This document shows, one piece after another, positions 1 to 8,160 of a stretch of 64,000 nt of DNA (positions are counted from its first letter, which is position 1; every line of letters begins with the position of its first letter). The stretch is from Amnibacterium sp. CER49 (lineage in GTDB: Bacteria > Actinomycetota > Actinomycetes > Actinomycetales > Microbacteriaceae). The stretch lies in contig NZ_JARVWQ010000001.1 of assembly GCF_029846255.1 (NCBI RefSeq), positions 62,001 to 126,000 on the forward strand, read 5' to 3'. The position numbers and the translations under genes were made by a program. The notes beneath the pieces were generated by a model, which worked only from the letters and a program-made list of their open reading frames with translations, was not told the DNA's origin and ran no database searches.

Positions 1-211
1 ATCGCGCACGATGTCGCTCCCCAGCGAGCACCGGCGCGTCGAGCCTCCGTCCCATGCGCACCCACCTCGCCTCCGCGCTGCTGCGGCCCTGTCGTGCAGA
101 CGGTATGGAAGCGGCGCTCAGACCGCGGTGAGCATCCCCCGGGCGCGCCGCGGTCACCGCGGGCGACACCGATCGGACACGCCCGGGCGCGCTCCTCACC
201 TCGCGCGCGGC
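1..211. other. No recognisable feature
   Basis: No open frame here has a recognisable domain, and the short frames on both strands read as arginine/proline-rich shadows of GC-rich DNA. The stretch lies upstream of a tRNA-like element and a rodA-type gene and may belong to a gene or spacer outside the window. Confidence 0.4.
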
Positions 212-236
212 GGGGAGCACGGATAACGTGCCATGT

Positions 237-291
237 GGGGAGCGTCGCTGTTGGGCGGCCCAGCCGGGTTCGACTCCCGGGCTCTCCACCA
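237..291 (+). other. tRNA-like element lacking a D-arm
   Basis: The segment folds like a tRNA without its D-arm. A 7-bp acceptor stem forms between 237-243 and 281-287 (one G-U pair). A 5-bp anticodon-like stem (244-248 with 255-259, one G-U) closes a 6-nt loop TGTTGG. A perfect 5-bp T-stem (264-268 with 276-280) carries loop TTCGACT. An A discriminator and an encoded CCA follow at 288-291. A second GGGGAGC at 212-218 could be an alternative 5' acceptor strand giving normal length, but no proper D-arm or 7-nt anticodon loop forms in that register. It may be a degraded tRNA, a tRNA-like structure or an old integration scar. Whether it is transcribed is unknown. Confidence 0.4.
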
Positions 292-382
292 CGACCGCCG
301 GCCGCCCCTCGACGCCGCACCCTCAGCGTCACCTGACCGTCTCTCCCGATTGGCTTCTCCCGTCCTGAGCGAAGGAGAGCCG

Positions 383-1765
383 ATGGCGATGACGACCGTG
401 CTGGAGCGTCCGGCTCCCACCGCGGCCCCGCGGCTGCGGCGATCGACTCGGCTTCGGAACATCGAGCTCGGTCTGCTGCTGCTCGCCGTCGGCGTCTCGG
501 CCTCGGCGATCCTGCTCGTGCAGCTCGGCGCGCTCGGCCGGATCGACTCACGGATCGCCGCGCTCACCGCCGTCCCGGCGGCCGCCGTGCTCGCGCTGCA
601 CGTCGTCCTGCGCTTCGTCGCCCCCGACGCGGATCCGTTCATCGTGCCGATCGCCACGGCCCTGAACGGGGTGGGGATCGCGGAGGTCTACCGCATCGAC
701 CTCTCCCCCACGGGCATCGCGAACCACACGGACGACGGCACCAAGCAGATCGTCTGGACCGCCCTCGCGGTGGCTGCAGCGATCGTGGTGCTGCTCGTCG
801 TGAGGAACCACCGGCGACTGCAGCGGTACACCTACCTGAGCATGGTCGCGGCCGTCGTCCTCCTGCTGCTGCCGCTCGTGCCCGGCCTCCGCGTCGCGAA
901 CGCCGGCGCCGACGTCTGGATCCACGTCGGCCCGCTCAGCTTCCAGCCTGCGGAGCTCGGCAAGCTCTTCCTCGCCTTCTTCTTCACCGGCTTCCTCACC
1001 ACGAGACGGGATGCGCTCGCCACGGTGGGGAGGCGGGTGCTCGGCCACCGGCTCCCGCGCGGCCGCGATCTCGGGCCGATCCTCGTGGTGTGGATCGTCG
1101 CGCTGCTCGTGATCGTCGGCGAGCACGCCCTCGGTACCGGGGTGCTCATCTTCGGCATGTTCGTCGCGATGCTCTACGTCGCCACCGGCCGTCGCAGCTG
1201 GCCGCTCTTCGGCCTGCTGCTCGCCGCCGCCGGAGGGTGGGCCTCCGCGCAGCTGCTGCCCTACATCGACGGCCGGTTCGTGAACTGGCTGAGCGCCTTC
1301 GACGGCGATCTCTACAACCAGCCCGGCGGCAGCTTCCAGCTGGTGAACGGCATCTTCGGCCTCGCGCACGGGGGCCTGTTCGGCACCGGGCTCGGCCTCG
1401 GCAGACCGGACCTCACTCCCGCCGCCGACAGCGACTTCATCGTCGCGTCCATCGGTGAGGAGATCGGCCTCGTCGGCCTGTTCGCCCTGCTCTGCCTCTA
1501 CCTCCTCTTCGTCGCGCGCGGCCTCCGCGTCGCGTTCTCCGCCCCCGACGACTACGGCACGCTGCTCGCGGCCGGTCTCGCCTTCGAGTTCGCGCTGCAG
1601 TGCTTCGTCGTCATCGGCGGCGTCCTCCGGGTGATGCCCGAGGCGGGCCTCACCACACCGTTCCTCGCAGCGGGCGGGTCGTCGCTGCTCGCGAACTGGA
1701 TGCTCGCCGCGCTGCTGCTGCGCATCTCCGACACCGTGCGCAGCGCACCTCGGACGACGATCTGA
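383..1765 (+). CDS. RodA/FtsW/SpoVE-family peptidoglycan polymerase
   Basis: A 460-residue multi-pass membrane protein of the SEDS family. These proteins polymerise lipid II glycan chains, usually with a class B PBP. The ATG at 383 is chosen because GAAGGAGAG lies just upstream at 371-379. Family signatures include HVGPLSFQPAELGKL near residue 180, the GTG-containing helix near 250, GLFGTGLGLG near 333, EEIGLVG near 359 and MPEAGLTTPFLAAGG near 417. About ten hydrophobic helices are visible. No PBP gene follows it, unlike the common rodA-pbpA order, so its partner must be encoded elsewhere. RodA, FtsW and extra SEDS paralogues cannot be told apart from this sequence alone. Confidence 0.85.
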   Translation: MAMTTVLERPAPTAAPRLRRSTRLRNIELGLLLLAVGVSASAILLVQLGALGRIDSRIAALTAVPAAAVLALHVVLRFVAPDADPFIVPIATALNGVGIAEVYRIDLSPTGIANHTDDGTKQIVWTALAVAAAIVVLLVVRNHRRLQRYTYLSMVAAVVLLLLPLVPGLRVANAGADVWIHVGPLSFQPAELGKLFLAFFFTGFLTTRRDALATVGRRVLGHRLPRGRDLGPILVVWIVALLVIVGEHALGTGVLIFGMFVAMLYVATGRRSWPLFGLLLAAAGGWASAQLLPYIDGRFVNWLSAFDGDLYNQPGGSFQLVNGIFGLAHGGLFGTGLGLGRPDLTPAADSDFIVASIGEEIGLVGLFALLCLYLLFVARGLRVAFSAPDDYGTLLAAGLAFEFALQCFVVIGGVLRVMPEAGLTTPFLAAGGSSLLANWMLAALLLRISDTVRSAPRTTI

Positions 1766-1786
1766 CCGCGCTTCGGCCCGGAGCGA

Positions 1787-1996
1787 TCAGCGCCGGCGCC
1801 CGATGCCCCCGTCACCCGGCGTCGCGACGCCGATCAGACGGTCGATCCGGGCGGTCAGCAGCCGGATCTGCTCGGTGAGCTCGCGGTGCTCCGACGGGTC
1901 CGTCGTGCGCTCGAGGTCCTGCTCGAGCGCCTCGAGGGCGAGGGCGAGCACGTGCAGGTCCCACACGGGCCGATCGACCTGCTCCTCGTCCGTCAC
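1787..1996 (-). CDS. Small helical protein, unknown function
   Basis: A predicted 69-residue acidic protein with a GTG start at 1996. It has a central helix with heptad-like spacing (LALALEALEQDLERT, then LTEQIRLLTARIDRLIGV) and a basic C-terminal tail. It lies convergently with the rodA-type gene, 21 bp from its stop. No domain is recognised. A longer frame extends upstream to 2170, but that extension is arginine/serine-rich and looks non-coding. A short coiled-coil adaptor is plausible. Confidence 0.5.
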   Translation of the reverse strand: MTDEEQVDRPVWDLHVLALALEALEQDLERTTDPSEHRELTEQIRLLTARIDRLIGVATPGDGGIGRRR

Positions 1997-2191
1997 GGAT
2001 GGATTCTGACTCCGGGAGGTCGCCGCGGGCTGCGAGTCCCGCACCAGTGCCTCCACCGATGCGCTCGGGCTCGCGGCTCGACAGCGCCGAGCTCCAGCCC
2101 GGGTCGCGCCACGGGGAGTGCGGAGTCGCGACGCGGGCGAACGGGGAACCACGCCCGTCTCGCGTCGCACCCGCCTCGTGAGCGGGCCGGC

Positions 2192-3412
2192 TCAGCCGAG
2201 CGTGACGCCGCGGGCCCGCATGAAGGGGACGGGGTCGATGCCGGAGCCGCCCTCCCGGACCTCGAAGTGCAGGTGGCATCCGGTGGACGCGCCCGTGCTG
2301 CCGAGCTGCGAGATGACCTCGCCCGCGGCGACCCGCGTCCCGATGCCGACGGCGATGCTCGCGTTGTGCCCGTAGGCCGTCTGGATCCCGCCGCCGTGGT
2401 CGATGAGCACGAAGTTGCCGTAGGTGCCGAGCCAGCCCGCGTAGCTCACGGTGCCCGCGGATGCGGCGTGCACCGGCGTCCCGCAGGCGGCGGCGAGGTC
2501 GGTGCCGGCGTGGAACGGGCGCACCCCCTCGACCGGCGCGTTCGGGCGCGGCCCGTAGGGGTCGCTGATCCAGCCGCTCACCGGCAGGGCCCAACCGGAC
2601 GCGCCCACCGCGGCGGACGCGCCTGCTGCTGCGGCACGGGCCGCGGCCGCGGCCGCTCTGCGCGCCGCCACGCCCTTGTCGTAGTCGGCCTGCGTCGCCC
2701 GGCGGTTCTCGCGGAGGACCGCGAGCTGCGCCTGCATCGTGGCCTCGTTCGCCTGCTGCGCCGCGAGGTCCTCGTCGGCGCGCTGCTGAGCGTCGCGGGC
2801 GCCGGCGAACGTCCGCTGCGCCGCCGCGGCCAGTCCGGCAAGGGCTGCGCGCACCGTCCGGGCCTGCCCGGCGACCGCTGCCGCCGTGTCGCGGTCGCGC
2901 CGCGCGGTGCTGGCGATGGCGTCGGAGGCCTTCGCGAGCTGCTGCAGCATCTCGAGACGGCTCAGCAGCCCGGTCCCCTGGTCGTCGAGCAGGAGCCGCG
3001 CGGTGAGGCTCGTGCTGCTCGAGCGGGCGATCCCCGCGGCCATCCGGCCGGCGCGGGCCGTCGAGCGGGCGGCGCGAGCCCGGCTCGCCGCGGCCTGCCG
3101 GTCGAGCTGCCAGGCACGGTAGGTCGACGCGGTGAGCGCCTCCTGCGCACGCTCGTACTCGGCCGCGCGCCGGTTCGCCTCGCGGCGTGCGCCTGCGGCG
3201 CGGCTCCGGAGCGACGCGAGGGCCTTCTCGAGACGGGCGATCTCGCGCAGCTTCGCCTGCTCGCTGGAACAAGCGCGCTCGACGTCGGACCAGCTCGGAT
3301 AGGACTCGGCGCGAGCCGCCTGAGCGGGCAGGGAGACGGCGACCAGCAGGGCGGCGACGACCCACACGGCCAGGAGCACCAGCGGGAGGCGGCGCGCAGC
3401 GAGCGGAAGCAG
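2192..3412 (-). CDS. Secreted M23-family peptidoglycan endopeptidase with coiled coil
   Basis: Probably about 406 residues. After a basic, hydrophobic signal peptide ending near LPAQA comes a long Ala/Arg/Glu-rich coiled coil (about residues 30-230), as in EnvC/NlpD-type regulators. A C-terminal M23/LytM domain follows, with zinc-ligand motifs HAGTD near 299 and HLHFEV near 378, so it is probably catalytically competent. The start is uncertain: no ATG, GTG or TTG is well placed. CTG at 3412 has GGAAGGA six bases upstream, and CTG at 3433 has AGGAGG four bases upstream. A GTG at 3379 would remove the charged part of the signal peptide. The next gene lies 82 bp upstream on the same strand and is also secreted and wall-related. 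Confidence 0.8.
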   Translation of the reverse strand: MLPLAARRLPLVLLAVWVVAALLVAVSLPAQAARAESYPSWSDVERACSSEQAKLREIARLEKALASLRSRAAGARREANRRAAEYERAQEALTASTYRAWQLDRQAAASRARAARSTARAGRMAAGIARSSSTSLTARLLLDDQGTGLLSRLEMLQQLAKASDAIASTARRDRDTAAAVAGQARTVRAALAGLAAAAQRTFAGARDAQQRADEDLAAQQANEATMQAQLAVLRENRRATQADYDKGVAARRAAAAAARAAAAGASAAVGASGWALPVSGWISDPYGPRPNAPVEGVRPFHAGTDLAAACGTPVHAASAGTVSYAGWLGTYGNFVLIDHGGGIQTAYGHNASIAVGIGTRVAAGEVISQLGSTGASTGCHLHFEVREGGSGIDPVPFMRARGVTLG

Positions 3413-3494
3413 CGGTCGTCCTTCCCCGAGCAGGATCCCTCCTACGTTAAGCCGGTCCGACGGAGCGGCGCGGAGGCGCGCGGGGCCGCGGCGG

Positions 3495-4730
3495 TCAGGC
3501 GAGAGGCTGCAGGTGTGCTGCGTCCGTCGCGGTCGATGCCGGAGCGACGTTCGGAACCAGCTCGATCCGGACGGCCTCCATGCGGAGCCCCCTCCCCACG
3601 GTGCCGGCCACGGCCCCGTCGATGCGCCAGGGCTGCCAGCCGACGCCTTGCACATGGGCGCGGTAGCGGACGCGGTAGTGCGCGGCCAGGGTCCCCGTGA
3701 GGCGCAGCTCGAACGCCTCGAGGCGCAGACCGCGCCCCGTCGTGCCGATCGGCGACGCCGACGTCGCCCACGGCTGCCACCCGATCCGCTGCACGTGGCC
3801 GCGCCACAGGAGGTCGCCCGACCACCGGCTGCCCGCCACCGACAGCCGGAGCGCCTCCAGCGAGAGCGAGCGGCCGGTCGTCCCTCCGGTCGCGCCGTCC
3901 GTGACGCTCGGCAGCCAGCCGATCGTCGCGACGTGGGCCTGGTACACGTCGCTGCACGTCATGTCGTGGTCGTAGGTGCCGTCGGTCCACTGCGCGAGCT
4001 GGACGGTGCCGCCGGAGAAGCCGCGCTGCACGCAGAGGTCGGACGCCTCGCTGGCGAAGTCGAGACGCCCCGCCGCCGACCACACGGGCACGGACGGGAG
4101 CGACCACGAGCCGGTGATGTCCCGCCAGCCGTTCGGGTAGGAGTAGACGCCGGAGCGGAGCCCCGCGTCGGTCAGCGCGACCAGGATCCCGGCGATGACG
4201 AACCGGTTCTCCTGCCGCTGCGTCGCTGTCGAGGTCGGCCACGGCTGTCGGGGGCGGGGCTCGACGTCGACCCACACGCGCTCCGGATGCCAGCGGACGC
4301 CGTTCAGGGACCCGAGCGCGGCGCGCCCCTCGGCGTACCCGACGTTCCGGAGCCGGTCGGCCCGGGTGCTGGAGGGCCAGGGACCGCCTGTGCCGTAGGT
4401 GTCGTACTGCGCCGGCGTGGGGAACGTGGCCACCAGGTACGCCTGCGCCCGGACGCGGTGATCGCGCACCCACCGCATCTGCTCGCCGAGGCAGGGGTTC
4501 TCTGTGAAGGCGAGCCCGTGGGTCAGCCCCACGACCACGAACGCGGTGGTCGCCGGCGGCATCGGGAGACCGCCCTGGCACTGCGGCCAGGACACGTCGT
4601 GGCCGTAGTCGACGGCGGCGGCGGGTGCGGCGAACAGCACGGCGACGGCGATCAGCAGCAGCACCCCGAGGAGCCGGAGCGCGGCCGTCCCGGGCCGGCG
4701 ACCGGGTCGACGCGCGCCGGAGCGGGCCAT
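3495..4730 (-). CDS. Secreted glycoside-hydrolase-like protein with three ChW repeats
   Basis: 411 residues. A twin-arginine-rich n-region and hydrophobic segment ending in AAPAAA form a signal peptide. A globular domain starting YGHDVSWPQCQGG resembles the DUF1906/GH25-like fold, with acidic residues in WVDVEPRP and a QWTDG motif near residue 250. Residues about 260-405 contain three repeats built around GW.P and TGR.L.LEA, matching the clostridial hydrophobic W (ChW) repeat. ChW repeats are best known from Clostridium surface proteins and probably mediate surface binding. The upstream M23 gene suggests a role in wall remodelling. The substrate is unknown. Confidence 0.7.
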   Translation of the reverse strand: MARSGARRPGRRPGTAALRLLGVLLLIAVAVLFAAPAAAVDYGHDVSWPQCQGGLPMPPATTAFVVVGLTHGLAFTENPCLGEQMRWVRDHRVRAQAYLVATFPTPAQYDTYGTGGPWPSSTRADRLRNVGYAEGRAALGSLNGVRWHPERVWVDVEPRPRQPWPTSTATQRQENRFVIAGILVALTDAGLRSGVYSYPNGWRDITGSWSLPSVPVWSAAGRLDFASEASDLCVQRGFSGGTVQLAQWTDGTYDHDMTCSDVYQAHVATIGWLPSVTDGATGGTTGRSLSLEALRLSVAGSRWSGDLLWRGHVQRIGWQPWATSASPIGTTGRGLRLEAFELRLTGTLAAHYRVRYRAHVQGVGWQPWRIDGAVAGTVGRGLRMEAVRIELVPNVAPASTATDAAHLQPLA

Positions 4731-4846
4731 TCTGCACCCCGATTCGAAGGAGGGCCGGATGGTCCCACTCCGTCGCCGGCCCCGCTAGGGGACAACGGCC
4801 GGTGCAGCGCGCTGCAGGCGCTGCTCACCGGGGTCGCGCAGGGTCC

Positions 4847-5554
4847 TCAGCCCTGGTGGGCGACCGGCACGGAGCTCGTCGGCGCCCAGTCGGGCTCCCC
4901 CGTGGGCCCCTCGTCGGCGTCCCGCCGCGTCGCGGCCTGGGGCTGCTGCGCGGGCTGCGGCAGGGTGCCGAGACGGTCGACCTGCTCGGTGAGCGCTTCG
5001 AGGACCGAGCGCAGCTGGATCTGCGCGACGTGGGCGTAGGTGCGGACGTACTCGATCTCGGGGACGGCCGGCCCGTGCAGCTGCTGCTGGGCGCCGGCGG
5101 TCGCCGCCGCCTCGCTGGCGCTCGCCTCCGCGCGGTCCAGGATCTCGCGGTACTGGGTGCGCGCGGTGAGCACCAGGTCGCGCGCGTACTGCTCCGCGTC
5201 GGCGATCGCCTTGTCGGCGATCAGCTGCGCCTGGGTGAGCAGCGACACGGCCCCCGTCGTGATCTCCTGCTCGAAGTCGGCGCCCGACGCGCCACGCAGC
5301 CTCGCGTTCTCGGCCCGCAGCGTCGCGAGCTCCTGGCGGGTGCTCGGCGTGGCGGCGCGCACCTCGGCGATCGCCTGCGCGAGCTGGCTCATGAACCGGT
5401 CGACCTCGAGCCGGTCGTAGGCCCCGTTCCTGTTCTTCGTGAACTCGATCGAGTGCACGTCCGGCAGGTGACTCACCGCGACGGCGAGGTCGTTCTCCGG
5501 CCCCGTCGCGGTGTCAGGAGCAGGGCTGTCGAGCTCGATCCCGTTCTGCATCAC
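4847..5554 (-). CDS. DivIVA-like coiled-coil protein
   Basis: 235 residues. The segment IEFTKNRNGAYDRLEVDRFM near residue 38 matches the DivIVA N-terminal membrane-association motif. It is followed by an Ala/Glu-rich coiled coil through about residue 190 and a Pro/Gln-rich tail. DivIVA-family proteins mark cell poles or septa and recruit envelope synthesis machinery. This protein is short and lacks the second long coiled coil of Wag31, so it is probably an accessory paralogue rather than the essential polar determinant. The start is either of the first two methionines (5554 or 5551). Confidence 0.7.
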   Translation of the reverse strand: MMQNGIELDSPAPDTATGPENDLAVAVSHLPDVHSIEFTKNRNGAYDRLEVDRFMSQLAQAIAEVRAATPSTRQELATLRAENARLRGASGADFEQEITTGAVSLLTQAQLIADKAIADAEQYARDLVLTARTQYREILDRAEASASEAAATAGAQQQLHGPAVPEIEYVRTYAHVAQIQLRSVLEALTEQVDRLGTLPQPAQQPQAATRRDADEGPTGEPDWAPTSSVPVAHQG

Positions 5555-5565
5555 GCGTTATCCCC

Positions 5566-6759
5566 CTATTCGCTGCGCGGCAGCCCCGCCGGCTGCGCGT
5601 CATGACTGTGATGGTGCTCCGCGTGGCTGTCCTCGTCGAGGGTCGCGAACTGCTCGAAGCGGACGTCCGTGTGCGCGATTCCTGCGGCACGGAGGCGGGA
5701 GACGGTGTGCCGCACCATCTCGGGTGAACCGCACACGAGGGCGAGGAGCCCGCGCAGCGAGCCCGAGTCGGCTGCGGCGTCGCCGACGTAGCCCTTCCGA
5801 CCGGGATAGCTGCGGTCGTCCGAGACCACCGGCGTGTAGGTGAACCAGGGGCGGGTCGCCAGGTTCTTCAGCAGCCGGTTCTCGTACAGGCCCCAGGGCA
5901 GCCGCGCGCCGTGGAACAGCTGGACCCGAGGGGCCCGTCCGGTCGCCTGCCACTCGTGGTCGATCCGCTCCAGGTGGGCCCGCAGCGGGGCGAGGCCGGT
6001 GCCGCCGGCGACCATGATCAGGTCGCGGTGGCGCTCGGTCTCGTCGAGCGTCAGCTCCTGACCGACGGCGGAGCCGAGCCGGACGGTCTCACCGACCTGG
6101 AGGGAGCGGACGATCGTGCTGCTCACCTGGCCGCCCGGGACCATCTGCACGTGGAGCTCGAGGCTGCCGTCGGGCCGCGGCGCGTTGGCGGGGCTGTAGT
6201 AGCGCCAGAGCCGTGGGCGCGCGGGGATCTCCATCGCCACGGACTGGCCGGGCGCGAACGGCAGGTGAGGCTCGGGGCGGACCTGGATCACCGAGACGTC
6301 CAGGCCGCGTCGCTCCACCGCCGTCACCTCGGCGGCCCAGGACGACGGGCTCGACTCCTCGGAGGCCTCGGCCGCCTGCACCATCACGGTGGCGATGACT
6401 CCGTAGGCGTCCGCCCAGTCCGACGCGAGCTCGGGCGTCCACTGCTCGCCGAGGAAGTGCTTGAGGGTCGCGAGCAGCGAGGCTCCCACGTGGTTGTAGT
6501 GTGCCGCGATCACCTCGAACCGCCGGTGGTCGCGGCCCAGCTGCTGGATGAAGGCGGTCACCTCGTCGAGCTGGTCGACGTTCGACACGATGCGCCCGAG
6601 CGCACCCACGAGCCGATCCCGCTGGGTGGCCATCGAGATCGGGAACATCGCCCGCAGCTCGGGGTGGGACAGGAACAGGTGGGAGTAGAAGTAGAGCGGC
6701 ACCTCGTCACCGAGGCTCTGGGCGAGCGCCCACGTCCGCTTCAGCTCAGCGGTGTCCAT
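5566..6759 (-). CDS. Flavohemoglobin-type globin-reductase with His-rich tail
   Basis: 397 residues: a globin domain (about 1-135), an FAD-binding ferredoxin-reductase domain (RYYSPANAP near 185) and an NAD-binding domain (AGGTGLAPL near 246, CGSPEMV near 340). A candidate proximal haem His is in LGRDHRRF near residue 73. The sequence differs clearly from its neighbour and recalls the divergent type II flavohemoglobins of actinobacteria, whose electron donor and substrate are less certain than those of Hmp. The C-terminus carries HAEHHHSHD, a possible metal-binding tail. Its ATG shares one base with the TGA of the upstream hmp gene (TGATG), implying coupled translation. Confidence 0.8.
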   Translation of the reverse strand: MDTAELKRTWALAQSLGDEVPLYFYSHLFLSHPELRAMFPISMATQRDRLVGALGRIVSNVDQLDEVTAFIQQLGRDHRRFEVIAAHYNHVGASLLATLKHFLGEQWTPELASDWADAYGVIATVMVQAAEASEESSPSSWAAEVTAVERRGLDVSVIQVRPEPHLPFAPGQSVAMEIPARPRLWRYYSPANAPRPDGSLELHVQMVPGGQVSSTIVRSLQVGETVRLGSAVGQELTLDETERHRDLIMVAGGTGLAPLRAHLERIDHEWQATGRAPRVQLFHGARLPWGLYENRLLKNLATRPWFTYTPVVSDDRSYPGRKGYVGDAAADSGSLRGLLALVCGSPEMVRHTVSRLRAAGIAHTDVRFEQFATLDEDSHAEHHHSHDAQPAGLPRSE

Positions 6760-7961
6760 CAGGCGTAGTCGGCGAGCCAGAGGTCCGGCCCGAACACCTC
6801 GTACTGGATGTCCCGCGCCGGCACGCCCCGCTCGATGAGCTGGGAGCGGACGGACTGCATGAACGGCAGCGGACCGCACAGGTAGTACTGGGCGTCGGCG
6901 GGCAGCTCCCGGTCGCGCAGATCCATGAAGCCCTGCTCCGCGTCGAGGCCGTCCGCGCCGGCGGTGTCGAGCAGCCACGTCGCCGCGGTGGCGTTCGGGA
7001 GCCGCTCGAGGTCGGCGAACACCTGCTCGCGCAGCGCGTAGGTGTCGGCGGAGTCGTCCGCGTGGAGGAACAGGACCTGACGCCGGGTGCCGCTGCCCAC
7101 GAGGTGCGAGAGCATCCCGGCCATCGGGGTGATGCCGATGCCGGCGCTCGCGAGCACGAGCGGGCGATCGGTGTACTCGAGCACGACGTCGCCGAAGGGG
7201 GCCGACAGCTCGAGCTCGTCACCGACCTGCACCTGGTCGAGGAGCAGGTTCGACACCTCGCCGTCGGGCTTGCCCGGCGTGCGGACACGCTTCACCGCGA
7301 AGACCCGGTGCTCGCCGTCGTCGGCCCGCGTGAGGCTGTACTGCCGGGGCTGCAGGACGCCGTCGGGCATGCGCAGCCGGACCGTCACGTACTGGCCCGG
7401 CAGCGACGGCTTGACGTCGTGGTGGTCGAGCGGCTCGACGACGAACGTCACGGTGTCCGCCGTCTCCTGGGTCCGCTCGGTGACGCGCCACCGGCTGTAG
7501 ACGGTCTCGGGGGTCAGCCCGACCGCGCCGTAGAGTCCGCGCTCCTGGTTGATGAGCATGTTCGCCATCAGCCAGTAGACCTCGCCCCACGCGCCCGCGA
7601 CCTGCGGCGTGACGGCGTCGCCCAGCACGTCGCCGATCGCCCACATCAGGTTCTCCGCGACGACCTCGTAGTGATCCGGCTGCACGCCGAGCGAGGCGTG
7701 CTTGTGCGAGATCCGCGACAGGAGGTGATCCGGCAGGTTCGTGGGGTTCGACACGAGGTAGCCCGCGAACGCGGCCACCGAGCCGGCCAGCGCCTGCTGC
7801 TGGCGACCGTCGGCCTGGTTGCCGCGGTTGAAGACGCCGTCGATCAGCTCCGGGTGCTGCTCGAACAGGTGCCGGTAGAACCGGGTCGCGATCTCCTCGA
7901 TGTTCTCCCCGACCACGGGAAGCGTCGCCTGGACCACAGGCAGTGCAGCATCCGACAGCAT
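6759..7961 (-). CDS. hmp: Flavohemoprotein, nitric oxide dioxygenase
   Basis: 400 residues with the canonical Hmp layout: a globin domain with proximal His region ISHKHASLGV near residue 85, the FAD-binding motif RQYSL near 205, an NADH-binding GIGITPM segment and CGPLPFM near 360. Hmp oxidises NO to nitrate using O2 and NAD(P)H in the cytoplasm. It is the first gene of a two-gene unit with the divergent paralogue at 5566-6759. The region between its start and the end of uppP (7962-8160) should hold the promoter; I see no clear NsrR-type palindrome there. Confidence 0.9.
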   Translation of the reverse strand: MLSDAALPVVQATLPVVGENIEEIATRFYRHLFEQHPELIDGVFNRGNQADGRQQQALAGSVAAFAGYLVSNPTNLPDHLLSRISHKHASLGVQPDHYEVVAENLMWAIGDVLGDAVTPQVAGAWGEVYWLMANMLINQERGLYGAVGLTPETVYSRWRVTERTQETADTVTFVVEPLDHHDVKPSLPGQYVTVRLRMPDGVLQPRQYSLTRADDGEHRVFAVKRVRTPGKPDGEVSNLLLDQVQVGDELELSAPFGDVVLEYTDRPLVLASAGIGITPMAGMLSHLVGSGTRRQVLFLHADDSADTYALREQVFADLERLPNATAATWLLDTAGADGLDAEQGFMDLRDRELPADAQYYLCGPLPFMQSVRSQLIERGVPARDIQYEVFGPDLWLADYA

Positions 7962-8160
7962 CGCCGAAACCCCCTTCGCATCCGAGCGCGTGCGCCTCCG
8001 GGTGCTTCCCCGACAGCGGTGCGCAGCGCCTCAGCGCATCCAGCCTGCGGCGCAGACACCCCCGAACGCTGGGAAAGAACCTAACGGTGCGGGAGACGCG
8101 GGAGCAAACGAACGATGGGCGACACCGTTCGCGCGCCTCGGCCGGCGCCGACCGACAGCC

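Noticed and set aside
237-291. tRNA-like element as the 3' end of tmRNA
   Set aside because: No tag-peptide reading frame or tmRNA 5' end lies in the upstream sequence visible here.
196-657. Minus-strand frame ending over the tRNA-like element
   Set aside because: Arginine/serine-rich shadow of the rodA gene and of the tRNA-like sequence.
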